Shown piece after piece: positions 1-9,016 of a stretch of 64,000 bases of DNA (positions are counted from its first letter, which is position 1; each line of letters starts with the position of its first letter). Under the pieces are notes generated by a model that had not been told where the DNA came from, searched no databases, and saw nothing but the letters and a program-made list of their open reading frames with translations. The translations under genes were made by a program, and so were the position numbers. Source of the stretch: Phytohabitans sp037414955 (GTDB taxonomy: Bacteria > Actinomycetota > Actinomycetes > Mycobacteriales > Micromonosporaceae); NCBI GenBank assembly GCA_037414955.1, contig JBBEWH010000017.1:62001-126000 (forward strand). Direction: 5' to 3'.

Positions 1-367
1 GCGAGTACTCCTTGGCGAGCAGGTTCTGGAGGGCCGTGTTGCCGGGGAGGGCGGCCATCGTCGCGACCAGGCCGCCCCAGGCGAACGCGGTGGCGAGCAG
101 CAGCGGCGGCTCCCGCTCCAGATAGTCGAGCGCGCCGACGAAGAGCCAGAACGGCACGGCGTACACGGCGAACAGCACGATCGCGAGGGTGGTCGCCCGC
201 GGGTAGTCGGTGAACGCGTCCCGCACCACCCACAGCAGCTGGGCGCCGCCGACCGCGAGCAGCACGGCCACCAGCCAGAACGCGGGCAGCAGCAGCGACT
301 TGCGGGCCACCGCCCAGACCGGCGTCGGATGTACCGGCGCCGTGCGCGCGCTCCGCGGCACGGTCAT
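1..367 (-). CDS. PrsW family intramembrane protease, C-terminus outside the window
   Basis: Reading the minus strand from the ATG at 365-367 gives about 122 residues that continue past the left edge. A short basic N-terminus (MTVPRSARTAPVHPTPVWA) is followed by at least three hydrophobic segments and the stretch LDYLEREPPLLLATAFAWGG, which I recognise from actinobacterial PrsW-type putative membrane metalloproteases. The PrsW catalytic Glu and His motifs would lie beyond the edge, so activity cannot be judged. The start overlaps the TGA of the upstream gene (ATGA at 364-367), so the two are translationally coupled. Confidence 0.75.
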   Translation of the reverse strand, partial: MTVPRSARTAPVHPTPVWAVARKSLLLPAFWLVAVLLAVGGAQLLWVVRDAFTDYPRATTLAIVLFAVYAVPFWLFVGALDYLEREPPLLLATAFAWGGLVATMAALPGNTALQNLLAKEYS

Positions 368-927
368 CGCGGCTCCCGGTACGCGATCGTCCGGATGCTC
401 GCCTCGATCTCCTGCCCGACTCGGGCCAGTTCGGCGTCGGTGCCGCTGACGGTCACCTCGATCGCGACGCCGGCGGCCAGGAACACCGCGTACCGCCCGC
501 CGCGCGCGCCGGCGGCGTAGTCGCCCTGGCGCCCGTACAGGCCGGTGTCGGTCTCGGCGGCGCGCTCCGAGCCGACGAGGCGCCGCCCGCCGGCTCTGTT
601 GATCTTCTGGTGCAGCCGCTGGGTGGCCGCCTCCAGGTCACCGCGGAACGGCGCCACCACGATCACGTACCGGACCGGGCCGAGCACGAACAGCACGGTG
701 CCCTGGCGGGTGGCGGGTCGGGTGTGGGTTACGTCGATCTTGGCGCCCGGCGGGGGGCGGACGGTGACCCCGCCGCCCACGCCATACGGCCGGTCGTCGG
801 CGACCGGCCGCTCGTCGGGCACGGCGCGGTCGAGGGCCGGCAGCCCGGCGTAGAAGAACGCGAGCGTGCACAGGATGCCAAGGCTGCCCAGCAGGTTCCA
901 CCGCAGCCGGCCCCTGCCCACCCTCAT
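364..927 (-). CDS. Membrane-anchored protein of unknown function, coupled to the PrsW gene
   Basis: 187 residues. The N-terminus is basic (MRVGRGRLRWN) and followed by one hydrophobic segment (about residues 12-30), which suggests a signal anchor with the rest outside the membrane. The remainder is a small mixed alpha/beta domain with a late segment AVFLAAGVAIEVTVSG. I do not recognise a named family. The stop codon overlaps the start of the PrsW-like gene by four bases, so the two are probably made together. It could be a substrate or regulator of that protease, which is inference from position only. Confidence 0.7.
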   Translation of the reverse strand: MRVGRGRLRWNLLGSLGILCTLAFFYAGLPALDRAVPDERPVADDRPYGVGGGVTVRPPPGAKIDVTHTRPATRQGTVLFVLGPVRYVIVVAPFRGDLEAATQRLHQKINRAGGRRLVGSERAAETDTGLYGRQGDYAAGARGGRYAVFLAAGVAIEVTVSGTDAELARVGQEIEASIRTIAYREPR

Positions 928-971
928 GTATCGACGCTAACGGTATTCATCCAGTCACGCTGAGCCTTCGC

Positions 972-1027
972 CATGATCAGGGCGTCCCTCATGCCGCTCT
1001 CACGACTACCGGGACGCCTCGATCATG
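972..1027. repeat. Degenerate copy of the 56-bp palindromic element (copy 1)
   Basis: It begins CATGATCAGGGCGTCCC and ends GGGACGCCTCGATCATG. The ends match the other copies and the length is exactly 56 bp, but the centre has diverged. It is the only copy in a divergent intergenic region (between the starts at 927 and 1090) rather than at a gene end. Confidence 0.75.
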
Positions 1028-1089
1028 AGTGGGATCACGGGTTGGTAACCGTGCGAACCCATCGGCGGGGGTCGGGCGCTTCAACATCC

Positions 1090-4000
1090 GTGAAGCTGGT
1101 ACTTCGGCGGGCGCGCGGCGCGAAGAGCCTCCTCCTGGCAGCCGCTGGCGCCACGGTGATCGCCACGGTGTTGATCACCGGCCTGGCCGGCTACAGCCGC
1201 GACGTGGTGGACGCCGGCGCGCGCAGCGCCATCACCGCCGCTTCCCCCGAGGAGCGCTCGGTTCTCGTCCAGGGGCCCGCCGGGTCGCCGGCACAGCTGG
1301 CCGAGCGCGATCGCGCCGTCCGGGACCGGGCGACCAGCGGGTTCACGGGATTCGACACCGCGGTCTTCGCCGCGGGATACGCCACCGGGCGGCAGCTCAC
1401 CGGCGACGTCGGCGCGGCCACGCCGGACGAGGACGGCGCCGTCTTCGCCTCGGTGGTCTTCCTGGACGCTCTGCCGGAGCACGCCGACCTGGTGGCCGGC
1501 GCGTGGCCGCGGGCGGGCACCGCGCCGGTGCAGACCGCCCTCGCCGAGGCGGCGGCCCGCACGCTGGAGGTGGCGGTCGGCGACCGCATCGAGATCACCG
1601 ACCGGCTCAGCGAGAAGGTCTCCGAGGTGACCGTCGCCGGGATCTGGCGGCCGCGCGACCCCGCCGACCCGTACTGGCGGCTGGTCCCCGAGGCGGCGGA
1701 CGGCACCGCGCCGCAGTCCTCCACCTACGGGCCGCTCGTGGTGACGCGGGAGGACTTCCAGGCCGGCTTCGCGGCGACCGCCTCGGCGGCCTGGCTGATC
1801 GCGCCGGACCTGGTGGGCCACGACGTCACCGCGCTGCGGCGCGCCGGCCGCACCGCGGAGCGGCTCACCGCGACGCTCACCGAGGACGCCGGCTTCGGCA
1901 GTTCCGGGCAGGTCACGTCGCGGCTGCCGGATCTGGTCGACCGCCAGCAGCGCGCCGACCTGGTCGGCCGGTCCGCCCTCGTCACGCCGATGCTGCTCGT
2001 GGTGGTGCTGGGCGGGTACGCGCTGCTGCTGGTCGCCGGCCTGCTGACCGAGCAGCGGCGGGGCGAGAGCGCGCTGCTGCGGGCGCGCGGCGCGGCCCGG
2101 GTCCAGCTGGCCGGTCTCGCGGCCCGGGAGGCCGCGCTGGTGGTGTTGCCGGCCGCCGCCGTGGCGCCGCCGCTGGCGGCCGAGGCGCTCCGGCTGGCCG
2201 AACGGTTGCCGGCGCTGAGCGCCGACGCGCTGCCGCTCGTGCCCCGGCTGGACGCGCTGACCTGGGCGGTCGCCGTCGCGGCCGCGATCGGCTGCGGGCT
2301 GGCGATGCTCGGGCCGAGCCTGCGCCAGGGCGGCACGTACGTGTCGGACCTGGCCAGCCGCTCCCGGCCGACCCGGCGGGCAGCCGCCCAGCGGATCGGC
2401 CTGGACCTGGCGCTGGTCGGGTTGGCGGTGCTCGGCTGGCTCCAACTCCGGCAGTACTCCTCGCCGGTCGGCGGCACCGGCGGCATCGATCCGCTGCTGG
2501 CGTCGGCGCCCACGCTCGGCGTGCTCGCCGGCGCGGTGCTGGCGCTGCGGGTGCTGCCGCCGCTGACCCGGTTCGCCGAGCGGTACGTGGCCCGCCGGAA
2601 CTGGACCGCGACGGTCTTCGGCATGTGGCAGGCCGGCCGGCGCCCGCACGCCGGACCGGTACTGCTGCTGACCCTGGCCGTCGCGGTGAGCACGCTCGCC
2701 TGGTGCCTGACCAGCACGTCCGAGCGGTCGCTGGCGGAGCAGGCGGACCACACCGCGGGCGCCGACCTGCGCCTGGTGGAGGTCGGCGCGGGGTCCGACG
2801 GGCGCGCCGACGAGGTCGCCGGCCTGCCCGGCGTGACCGCCGCCGTGCCGGCGTGGCGCGACAGCGTGCGCGCCGAGGGGGACGCCGAGATCTCCGTCAC
2901 CTCGATCGACGCGGGCGCCGCGGCCGGCGTGGCGCGGATGCGCGCCGACCTGGCCGGTGGCGACCCGGCCGCGCTCTTCGCGCGGATGGCGGACGCCCGC
3001 CCGGACCGGCCCTCGATCGAGCTGCCCGCGGGCGACCGGTTCACCGGCGAGGTAATCACCGAGCTGAAGGACTGGTACTTCGCGCCGTTCGTCGTGAGCG
3101 AGCCGCCGGTCAGCACCGAAGCGGTCTTCGAGACGAACGGCGGGTACCGCCGGGTGCCGCTCGGCACCAGCGCCACCGGTCAACCGCTCCGGTTCACTGT
3201 GGACCTTCCGGAGGCCGCCCGGCTCGCCGGTTTCCTGGTCGACACCGGGGGCGGCGGCGGCGCCGTGCTGACCTGGCGGCTGGCCGCCCTCGCGGTGGAC
3301 GGCACCCCGATCGACCTGCCGGCCGCCGCACCATGGCAGGCGCGGGAGGTCGGCGGCTCGGTCGACATCGACCGGCGGATGTCCTTCCGGTACAAGCTGG
3401 ACCCGACCGGCGGGTGGGGCATCCGCGCGCAGGTCAGCCTGATCCTCAGCCCCAAGGGGGAGCCCGCCCCGGTGCCGGTGGTCGCCACCCCGGCGGCGCT
3501 GTCCGCGCTCCGGCTGCAACCCGGCGCGCGGACCCGCATGTCGCTGGGCCCGGCCGAGGTCGACGTCGAGATCGTCGGCACGGCGGACGCCATACCCGGC
3601 ACCGCCAACCCCGCCGCCCTCCTGGTCGACCTCCCGTCGGTCGCGGCGGAGATGTTCTACCAGTACGGCAGCGTGCGGCCGCCGCAGGAGTGGTGGCTGT
3701 CCACCCGGCCCGGCGAGCACGCGGCGGCGAGCGCCGCCGCCGCGCGGCTGAACGGGATCGAGGTCCTCGACCGGCAGGCACTGGCCGAAGCGGCCAGCAG
3801 CGACCCGTACGGCATCGGCGCCCGCGCCGCGCTCTTCGCCGCCGCCCTGGGCGCGATCCTGCTCGCCGGCACCGGCGTCGGCGTCGACATGCGGGCCACC
3901 GCCCGGCGGCGGGTGACCGAGCTGGCCGTGTTGCAGACGCTCGGCGCCGGCCACCGGCTGCTGGCGCGCTCGCTGATCGCCGAGCAGGCCTTCCTGGCCG

Positions 4001-4245
4001 GCATCGGCGTGCTGGTCGGCGCGGCGGTGGGCATCGCGGTGGCCGCGACGATGGCGCCACTGGTCATCCTCACCCCATCCGCCGCGCGGCCGGTGCCCGA
4101 GCCGCTGCTCGACATCGCGTGGTGGCCGGTGATCGGCACCGCCGTCGGACTCATGGCGCTGACCCTGATCCTCGGCGGGCTGGTGGCCACCACCGTCCGG
4201 CAACGCCTCGCCGCGGCCCAACTCCGGATCGGATCGGATACATGA
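1090..4245 (+). CDS. ABC exporter permease, FtsX/MacB-like, first of two
   Basis: About 1051 residues from the GTG at 1090, which I prefer because KLVLRRARGAKSLLL follows directly. The frame is open upstream to 973, but that part lies in a palindromic repeat. A hydrophobic segment at about residues 12-35 is followed by a large extracytoplasmic region, a cluster of membrane helices, a second extracytoplasmic region and a final FtsX-type block near the C-terminus (GVGVDMRATARRRVTELAVL). This is the duplicated FtsX layout of actinobacterial lipoprotein/macrolide-exporter-like permeases. The stop overlaps the next start (ATGA at 4242). The substrate is unknown. Confidence 0.85.
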   Translation: MKLVLRRARGAKSLLLAAAGATVIATVLITGLAGYSRDVVDAGARSAITAASPEERSVLVQGPAGSPAQLAERDRAVRDRATSGFTGFDTAVFAAGYATGRQLTGDVGAATPDEDGAVFASVVFLDALPEHADLVAGAWPRAGTAPVQTALAEAAARTLEVAVGDRIEITDRLSEKVSEVTVAGIWRPRDPADPYWRLVPEAADGTAPQSSTYGPLVVTREDFQAGFAATASAAWLIAPDLVGHDVTALRRAGRTAERLTATLTEDAGFGSSGQVTSRLPDLVDRQQRADLVGRSALVTPMLLVVVLGGYALLLVAGLLTEQRRGESALLRARGAARVQLAGLAAREAALVVLPAAAVAPPLAAEALRLAERLPALSADALPLVPRLDALTWAVAVAAAIGCGLAMLGPSLRQGGTYVSDLASRSRPTRRAAAQRIGLDLALVGLAVLGWLQLRQYSSPVGGTGGIDPLLASAPTLGVLAGAVLALRVLPPLTRFAERYVARRNWTATVFGMWQAGRRPHAGPVLLLTLAVAVSTLAWCLTSTSERSLAEQADHTAGADLRLVEVGAGSDGRADEVAGLPGVTAAVPAWRDSVRAEGDAEISVTSIDAGAAAGVARMRADLAGGDPAALFARMADARPDRPSIELPAGDRFTGEVITELKDWYFAPFVVSEPPVSTEAVFETNGGYRRVPLGTSATGQPLRFTVDLPEAARLAGFLVDTGGGGGAVLTWRLAALAVDGTPIDLPAAAPWQAREVGGSVDIDRRMSFRYKLDPTGGWGIRAQVSLILSPKGEPAPVPVVATPAALSALRLQPGARTRMSLGPAEVDVEIVGTADAIPGTANPAALLVDLPSVAAEMFYQYGSVRPPQEWWLSTRPGEHAAASAAAARLNGIEVLDRQALAEAASSDPYGIGARAALFAAALGAILLAGTGVGVDMRATARRRVTELAVLQTLGAGHRLLARSLIAEQAFLAGIGVLVGAAVGIAVAATMAPLVILTPSAARPVPEPLLDIAWWPVIGTAVGLMALTLILGGLVATTVRQRLAAAQLRIGSDT

Positions 4246-6878
4246 GGGCGCTATTACATCGACTCAGGTCCACGGCGCCGCAGCTCGCCTTGCTGGGTGC
4301 GCTGGCCCTGACCGCCGCGCTGCTGGTGACCGGCGCGCCCCGGCTGGCCAACCACGTCGCCGACCGGGCGCTGCGCGACGACATCGGGCGGTTGTCGTAC
4401 GCGGCCCGGGACCTGCGGCTCACCCAGCAGGCGCGGCTGGGCACCCGGCTGGTCCCGGGCACCGCGAGCGACCTGGAGGCCTACCGCGAGCGGCTCCCGA
4501 CGCCATTGCCCGCGCTGGTCGGCGAGGGCTGGTTCGCGTCGACGGTCGGCCCCGACCGGATCGAGACCCGGGTCGGGAACGGCCCGGTCACCGACATCGG
4601 ACTCCGGTCGCAGACCGGAGTGCGGGAAGCGGCCCGCCTCACATCCGGACGCTGGCCGGCGAACCGCAACGACACCAGCCGGGTCGAGGTCGCGGTGACG
4701 GCTCCGGTGGCGCGGCAGCTCGGGCTCGCGGTGGACGGTGTGTTCACGCTGAAGGGCGCGGGCCAGCTCGACGCGATCGTGGTGGGCGTCTTCGAACCGG
4801 TCGACCGGGCCGCGCCGGTCTGGGCCGAGATGGGTGTCGCGCTGGAGCCGTTCCCCGGGTTGCCGCCGGACGTGCCGCCCCAGGTCGTGGCGGTGACCGA
4901 TCCGGCCGGCATCTTCGCGGGCCAGCGGCTGGACGCCCCGGCGTACTCGTGGCGGTTCCGGGTCGACGAGAACCGGCTGAACGCCGGTGAGCTGGACAGC
5001 GTGATCGCCGCCGTCACCCAGGCCCAGCGGCAGCCGCCCGGCCTCACCCGCCTGGACACCACATTGGCTGGCGCGCTGGCCGACTTCCAGGGGCAGTTCC
5101 GCGCGGTACAGGCGCTGTTGGCGATCGTGCAGGCCGGCCTGCTGGCCACGCTGCTGGGCCTGGTGGTGCTCGCCGCCAGCCTCGCCGTGGAGCGGCGGCG
5201 GTCCGAGTTCGCACTGCTGCGGGCCCGGGGCGCCGCGATCGCGTCGATCGGTGGGCGCACGCTCGCCGAATCCCTGGTGGTCGTGCCGGCGGCCGTGCTC
5301 GTCGGGTGGCTCGCCGGCCGGCTCGCCCCCGGCCGGCCGTCCGATCTGGAGTGGCTGACGGTCGCGGTGGCGCTGCTCGCCACGCTCGCCGTGCCGGTGC
5401 TCGCGGCCGTCAGCCAGCGCCAGCTCACGTTCGTGGCGCGGCGGCGGGACCTCGTCCAGCACCGGCCCACACCGCGCCGGCTCATCGCCGAGCTGTTCGT
5501 GCTCGTGGTGGCGGGGCTCGGCGCGTACCTGCTGCGGCGGCGCGGTCTGGCACCGGGCGACGGCGTCGACCCGTACCTCTCCGCGGTGCCGGTGCTGCTC
5601 GCGGCCGCCGCGGCGATGCTGGCCCTGCGCGTGTTCCCCTGGCCGCTGCGCCAGGTCGGCCGGCTGGCCGCGCGCTCCCGCGGCGCGGTCGCGTTCCTCG
5701 GCCTGGCGCGGGCCGGCCGCGCCGGCCCGGTCACCGCCGGGCCGCTCGCGGTCCTGGTCATCGCGATCACGACGGGCATCTTCAGCGGCGCGGTCTTCAC
5801 AGCCGTCGACGACGCCCGGGACCGGGCCGCCGACCGCAGCGTCCCGGCGGACGCGCGGCTGTCCGGGTACCTCTTCGCGGCCGGCACCGAGGAGAAGCTG
5901 GCCGCGTTGCCCGGCGTCGACGCGGTGGCGCCCGCCGCGCTCGCGGCGGGCACGACGATCCAGGTCGACGGTGCGCACAAGCAGGGCCAGGCGCTCGTCG
6001 TGGACGGGCCGAAGCTGGCCGCGGTCCTCGCGCGCCGCGACGCCGGCGCCGAGCTGCCAGCGGTCCTCGTCACGGCCCGCCCCGGCGGCCCGGTGCCCGC
6101 GGTGGTCTCCCGCACGCTGGCCGCCGAGCTGGGCGCCCGCGGTTCGGTGGGCGTGCGCAGCGCGTCGTACGACTTCACGGTGGCCGCCGTGGTGGACGAG
6201 CTGCCCGGGATCGCGCCGGGCGTCGACCGGTTCATCGCGCTGCCCTGGCAGGCCATCCCGACCGCGGCGTCGCCACTGCTGCCGAACGAGTTCTTCGTCG
6301 CCGGCACCGGCTTCGACCCGGCCGCGCTGGCCGCGGCGGCGGACGAGGGCCAGCGGAAGTACGCGACCACGGTGGGGATGTCGCCGCCGCCGGTGACCGT
6401 CACCACCTGGGCCGGGCACCGCGCCGCGCTGGACCGCACCGGCGCCAACGACGTGCTCAGCTTCGCGTTCCTGACCGGCACCACGGGCGGCACGCTGCTG
6501 GCGCTGCTCGCGGTCGGCTTCACCGTGCTGGCCGGCGCCGCCCAGCGCGGCCGGGTGCTCTCCCGGCTGCGCACCCTGGGCCTGTCCGCCCGGCAGGGAC
6601 GCGGCCTGCTGGTGTACGAGCTGGTGCCGCTCGCCACGATCGCCGTGCTGGCCGGCGGCGTGGTCGGCATGCTGCTGCCGGCGCTGCTGGGTCCGGCGCT
6701 CGGCCTGTCCAGCTTCACGTCCGGCGCGGCCGTGCGGACGTACCTGGATCCGCTGGTGGTGGGCGCGGTGCTCGCGCTCGTGGTGTTCGTCCTCGCCGCC
6801 GCGGTCCTCATCGAGAATCTGATCAACCGACGGCTGCGCCTGGGTGAGGTGCTCCGGGTGGGAGAGGAGAGTTCGTGA
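4242..6878 (+). CDS. ABC exporter permease, FtsX/MacB-like, second of two
   Basis: 878 residues from the ATG at 4242. The frame stays open upstream through the whole preceding gene as an artefact of high GC. The N-terminal helix (LALLGALALTAALLVTGAP) is followed by an extracytoplasmic region, a membrane block around AGLLATLLGLVVLAASLAVE, a second soluble part and a C-terminal block of three helices (FLTGTTGGTLLALLAVGFTV onward). It is paralogous in layout to its upstream partner, so the two probably form a heterodimeric channel. It overlaps the ATPase start at 6875 (GTGA), which implies coupled translation. Confidence 0.85.
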   Translation: MRALLHRLRSTAPQLALLGALALTAALLVTGAPRLANHVADRALRDDIGRLSYAARDLRLTQQARLGTRLVPGTASDLEAYRERLPTPLPALVGEGWFASTVGPDRIETRVGNGPVTDIGLRSQTGVREAARLTSGRWPANRNDTSRVEVAVTAPVARQLGLAVDGVFTLKGAGQLDAIVVGVFEPVDRAAPVWAEMGVALEPFPGLPPDVPPQVVAVTDPAGIFAGQRLDAPAYSWRFRVDENRLNAGELDSVIAAVTQAQRQPPGLTRLDTTLAGALADFQGQFRAVQALLAIVQAGLLATLLGLVVLAASLAVERRRSEFALLRARGAAIASIGGRTLAESLVVVPAAVLVGWLAGRLAPGRPSDLEWLTVAVALLATLAVPVLAAVSQRQLTFVARRRDLVQHRPTPRRLIAELFVLVVAGLGAYLLRRRGLAPGDGVDPYLSAVPVLLAAAAAMLALRVFPWPLRQVGRLAARSRGAVAFLGLARAGRAGPVTAGPLAVLVIAITTGIFSGAVFTAVDDARDRAADRSVPADARLSGYLFAAGTEEKLAALPGVDAVAPAALAAGTTIQVDGAHKQGQALVVDGPKLAAVLARRDAGAELPAVLVTARPGGPVPAVVSRTLAAELGARGSVGVRSASYDFTVAAVVDELPGIAPGVDRFIALPWQAIPTAASPLLPNEFFVAGTGFDPAALAAAADEGQRKYATTVGMSPPPVTVTTWAGHRAALDRTGANDVLSFAFLTGTTGGTLLALLAVGFTVLAGAAQRGRVLSRLRTLGLSARQGRGLLVYELVPLATIAVLAGGVVGMLLPALLGPALGLSSFTSGAAVRTYLDPLVVGAVLALVVFVLAAAVLIENLINRRLRLGEVLRVGEESS

Positions 6879-7822
6879 CGGCTACCACGCAGGGGCCCGA
6901 CCTGGCGGAGTTGGAGCGGCGCGCGGCGGAGCGGGCCGCCGCCCGGGCCGGCGGGCAGGACCGGTTGCGCGGGCACATCGTCTGCGACGGGCTGGTGCGC
7001 ATCTTCAAGTCCGACGGGGTGGAGGTCGTGGCCCTGCAGGGGTTGGACCTGACGGTCGACCGGGGCGAGCTGCTCGCGATCGTCGGCGCCTCCGGATCCG
7101 GCAAGTCCACGATGCTGAACATCCTTTCCGGACTCGACGTGCCGACCGCCGGGGTCGCCCGGGTGGCCGGCTACGACCTGCTCACGATGACGGCGAAGCA
7201 GCGGCTGCGGTACCGGCGGCACACCGTCGGGTTCATCTGGCAGCAGACCGGGCGCAACCTGCTGCCCTACCTGACCGCGCGGGAGAACGTCGAGCTGCCG
7301 ATGCGGCTGGCCCGGCGCAAGTCCGGTGACCACGCCAGGGAACTGCTGGAGATGGTGGGCGTCGGGTACTGCGCGGACCGCCGGCCGGGCGAGATGAGCG
7401 GCGGCGAACAGCAGCGCTGCGCGGTGGCCGTCGCGGTCGCCAACGACCCGGAGGTGCTCTTCGCCGACGAACCCACCGGCGAGCTGGACGAGGCCACCGC
7501 GGCCGATGTATTCGGCGCGTTGCGCACCATCAACGCCGAACTGGGCGTGACGATCGTGGTGGTCACCCACGACCACCAGGTCTCGTCGCAGGTCCGCCGC
7601 ACCGTCGCGATCCGCGACGGGCGGACCTCCTCGGAGGTACGCCGGTCGGCGCGGGTCGCCGAGGACGGTTCGCACGAGATGGTCGCCGAGGAGTACGCCG
7701 TGCTCGACCGCAGCGGCCGGCTGCAGCTGCCCAAGCCCTTCGTCGAGACCCTGGCGCTACGCGACCGGGTGAAGCTCAACCTGGAACCGGACCACATCGA
7801 GGTACGCAATGCTCAGAGTTGA
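6875..7822 (+). CDS. ABC transporter ATP-binding protein (MacB/LolD-like), first of two
   Basis: 315 residues, GTG start inside the upstream TGA. Walker A is GASGSGKST, the signature is MSGGEQQRCAVAVAVA and Walker B is EVLFADEPTGELD; the H-loop lies in VVVTHDHQ. An N-terminal extension of about 30 Ala/Arg-rich residues precedes the domain. About 60 residues follow it, including YAVLDRSGRLQLPKPFVETL, which looks like the small regulatory tail of this subfamily. It energises the two FtsX-like permeases. It overlaps the next ATPase gene by 14 bases. Confidence 0.9.
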   Translation: MTATTQGPDLAELERRAAERAAARAGGQDRLRGHIVCDGLVRIFKSDGVEVVALQGLDLTVDRGELLAIVGASGSGKSTMLNILSGLDVPTAGVARVAGYDLLTMTAKQRLRYRRHTVGFIWQQTGRNLLPYLTARENVELPMRLARRKSGDHARELLEMVGVGYCADRRPGEMSGGEQQRCAVAVAVANDPEVLFADEPTGELDEATAADVFGALRTINAELGVTIVVVTHDHQVSSQVRRTVAIRDGRTSSEVRRSARVAEDGSHEMVAEEYAVLDRSGRLQLPKPFVETLALRDRVKLNLEPDHIEVRNAQS

Positions 7823-8492
7823 CCACGTCAGCCGGGACTTCGGTCGCGGCGCCCAGATCGTGCATGCCGTCCGCGATGTCAGCTTCACCGCCGAGGCCGG
7901 CGAGTTGGTGGTGGTGTCCGGTCGGTCCGGTGCCGGCAAGACCTCGCTGCTCAACCTGGTCGGCGGCCTGGACCGGCCGACCGCGGGCCGGGTGGAGGTG
8001 AATGGCCACGACGTGACCGCGGCCGGCGAGGCGGAGCTGCTGGCGCTGCGGCGCGGCACCATCGGGTACGTGTTCCAGTCGTTCGGGTTGATCCCGATCC
8101 TGTCCGCCGCCGAGAACGTGGGCGTGCCGCTGCGGCTGGCCAAGGTGCCCGCGGCCGAGCGGGACCAGCGGGTGGCGGTGTTGCTGGAGATGGTGGGGCT
8201 GGGCGCGCATGCCGGGCAGCGGCCCTACGAGCTGTCCGGCGGGCAGCAGCAGCGGGTCGCCATCGCCCGCGCGCTGGCCAACCAGCCCAAGCTGCTGATC
8301 GCCGACGAGCCCACCGGTCAGCTCGACTCGGAGACCGGCCGGTCCATCATGGACCTGCTGCGCGCGCTGGTGCGGGCGCAGGGCATGACCGCGTTGGTGG
8401 CGACGCACGACGCGGCGCTGATCGAGGTGGCCGACCGGGCGCTGCGGCTGCGCGACGGCGCGCTCGCCTCGCCGGTCGGGACCACACAATGA
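7809..8492 (+). CDS. ABC transporter ATP-binding protein (MacB/LolD-like), second of two
   Basis: 227 residues, a minimal nucleotide-binding domain. Walker A is GRSGAGKTS, the signature is LSGGQQQRVAIARALANQ and Walker B is LLIADEPTGQLD. With the previous gene it would give a heterodimeric ATPase matching the heterodimeric permease. Two ATPases and two permeases in one overlapping operon suggest a single exporter. The TGA stop (8490-8492) lies in ATGATCAAGGCG, the first bases of the 56-bp palindrome family found elsewhere in the window, although the rest of the element is missing here. Confidence 0.9.
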   Translation: MLRVDHVSRDFGRGAQIVHAVRDVSFTAEAGELVVVSGRSGAGKTSLLNLVGGLDRPTAGRVEVNGHDVTAAGEAELLALRRGTIGYVFQSFGLIPILSAAENVGVPLRLAKVPAAERDQRVAVLLEMVGLGAHAGQRPYELSGGQQQRVAIARALANQPKLLIADEPTGQLDSETGRSIMDLLRALVRAQGMTALVATHDAALIEVADRALRLRDGALASPVGTTQ

Positions 8493-8516
8493 TCAAGGCG
8501 TGGGGGTCCGCGTCCT

Positions 8517-8540
8517 AAACACGCGAAGGGGGGCGTGTTT
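8517..8540. terminator. Hairpin between convergent genes
   Basis: AAACACGC (8517-8524) pairs perfectly with GCGTGTTT (8533-8540) around an eight-base loop. It lies between the ends of the exporter operon and bldC, so it can serve both strands. The TTT and AAA flanks are part of the stem. Confidence 0.6.
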
Positions 8541-8550
8541 GGGGAGAGTC

Positions 8551-8760
8551 TCAGTCGCCCTGGCGCTGCTGGGGAATCTGGCCTTGGAGTAGGGCGCGTA
8601 CCTCCGACTCGCGGTAACGCCGGTGTCCGCCCAGCGTCCGAATCGCGCTAAGCTTGCCCGCCTTGGCCCACCGGGTCACGGTCTTCGGGTCGACTCGGAA
8701 CATCGACGCCACCTCGGCCGGTGTCAGCAGCGGCTCTGGTTCGTGCGTACGCGATGCCAT
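8551..8760 (-). CDS. bldC: BldC, MerR-like developmental DNA-binding regulator
   Basis: 69 residues, the usual length for BldC. The sequence LLTPAEVASMFRVDPKTVTR followed by WAKAGKLSAIRTLGGHRRYR is nearly identical to the Streptomyces protein: a winged-helix MerR-type DNA-binding domain with no effector domain. In Streptomyces, BldC delays entry into development by binding direct repeats cooperatively. Here it is transcribed alone towards the exporter operon. A perfect inverted repeat lies about 160 bases upstream of the start. Confidence 0.95.
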   Translation of the reverse strand: MASRTHEPEPLLTPAEVASMFRVDPKTVTRWAKAGKLSAIRTLGGHRRYRESEVRALLQGQIPQQRQGD

Positions 8761-8918
8761 CGGTCACTCCTCCACATACCTATAGACATCGGCCGGGGTC
8801 CCGCCGGCCGACGCGTCTCCCATGGTCCGGCTAGTCCCCGATGTCCGACATGGGCCGAACGGCCTAACGTCCATGGATGGACGGATGAACAATGACCGAT
8901 TTTTCCTAGTTTTGTACG

Positions 8919-8938
8919 CCAGATACGGTCATATCTGG
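8919..8938. promoter_or_regulatory. Inverted repeat in the AT-richer region upstream of bldC
   Basis: CCAGATA (8919-8925) and TATCTGG (8932-8938) form a perfect 7-bp inverted repeat with a six-base spacer. It sits in a noticeably AT-richer stretch (about 8888-8960) of the 256-bp gap between bldC and the gene ending at 9017. It could be an operator for bldC. The rest of this gap shows nothing else I can assign. Confidence 0.4.
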
Positions 8939-9016
8939 ACGCTTAGTCACGGTTCGTGTTTGGCCTGCTACGAGCCTATCTCACGATGGGAGCGCGCCCA
9001 CCCGACAGAAATCCGA

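Noticed and set aside
1081..4221. Long minus-strand open frame opposite the first permease
   Set aside because: High-GC shadow with biased composition and no recognisable domain; the plus-strand gene has clear membrane helices and motifs.
1029..6878. A continuous 1949-codon open frame across both exporter permease genes
   Set aside because: The first half is an out-of-frame shadow of the first permease (Arg/Gly/Ala-rich, no membrane segments). The real gene begins at the ATG at 4242, which overlaps the previous stop.
4254..7675. Long minus-strand open frames opposite the second permease and first ATPase
   Set aside because: The plus strand has Walker and signature motifs; these frames are compositional shadows.
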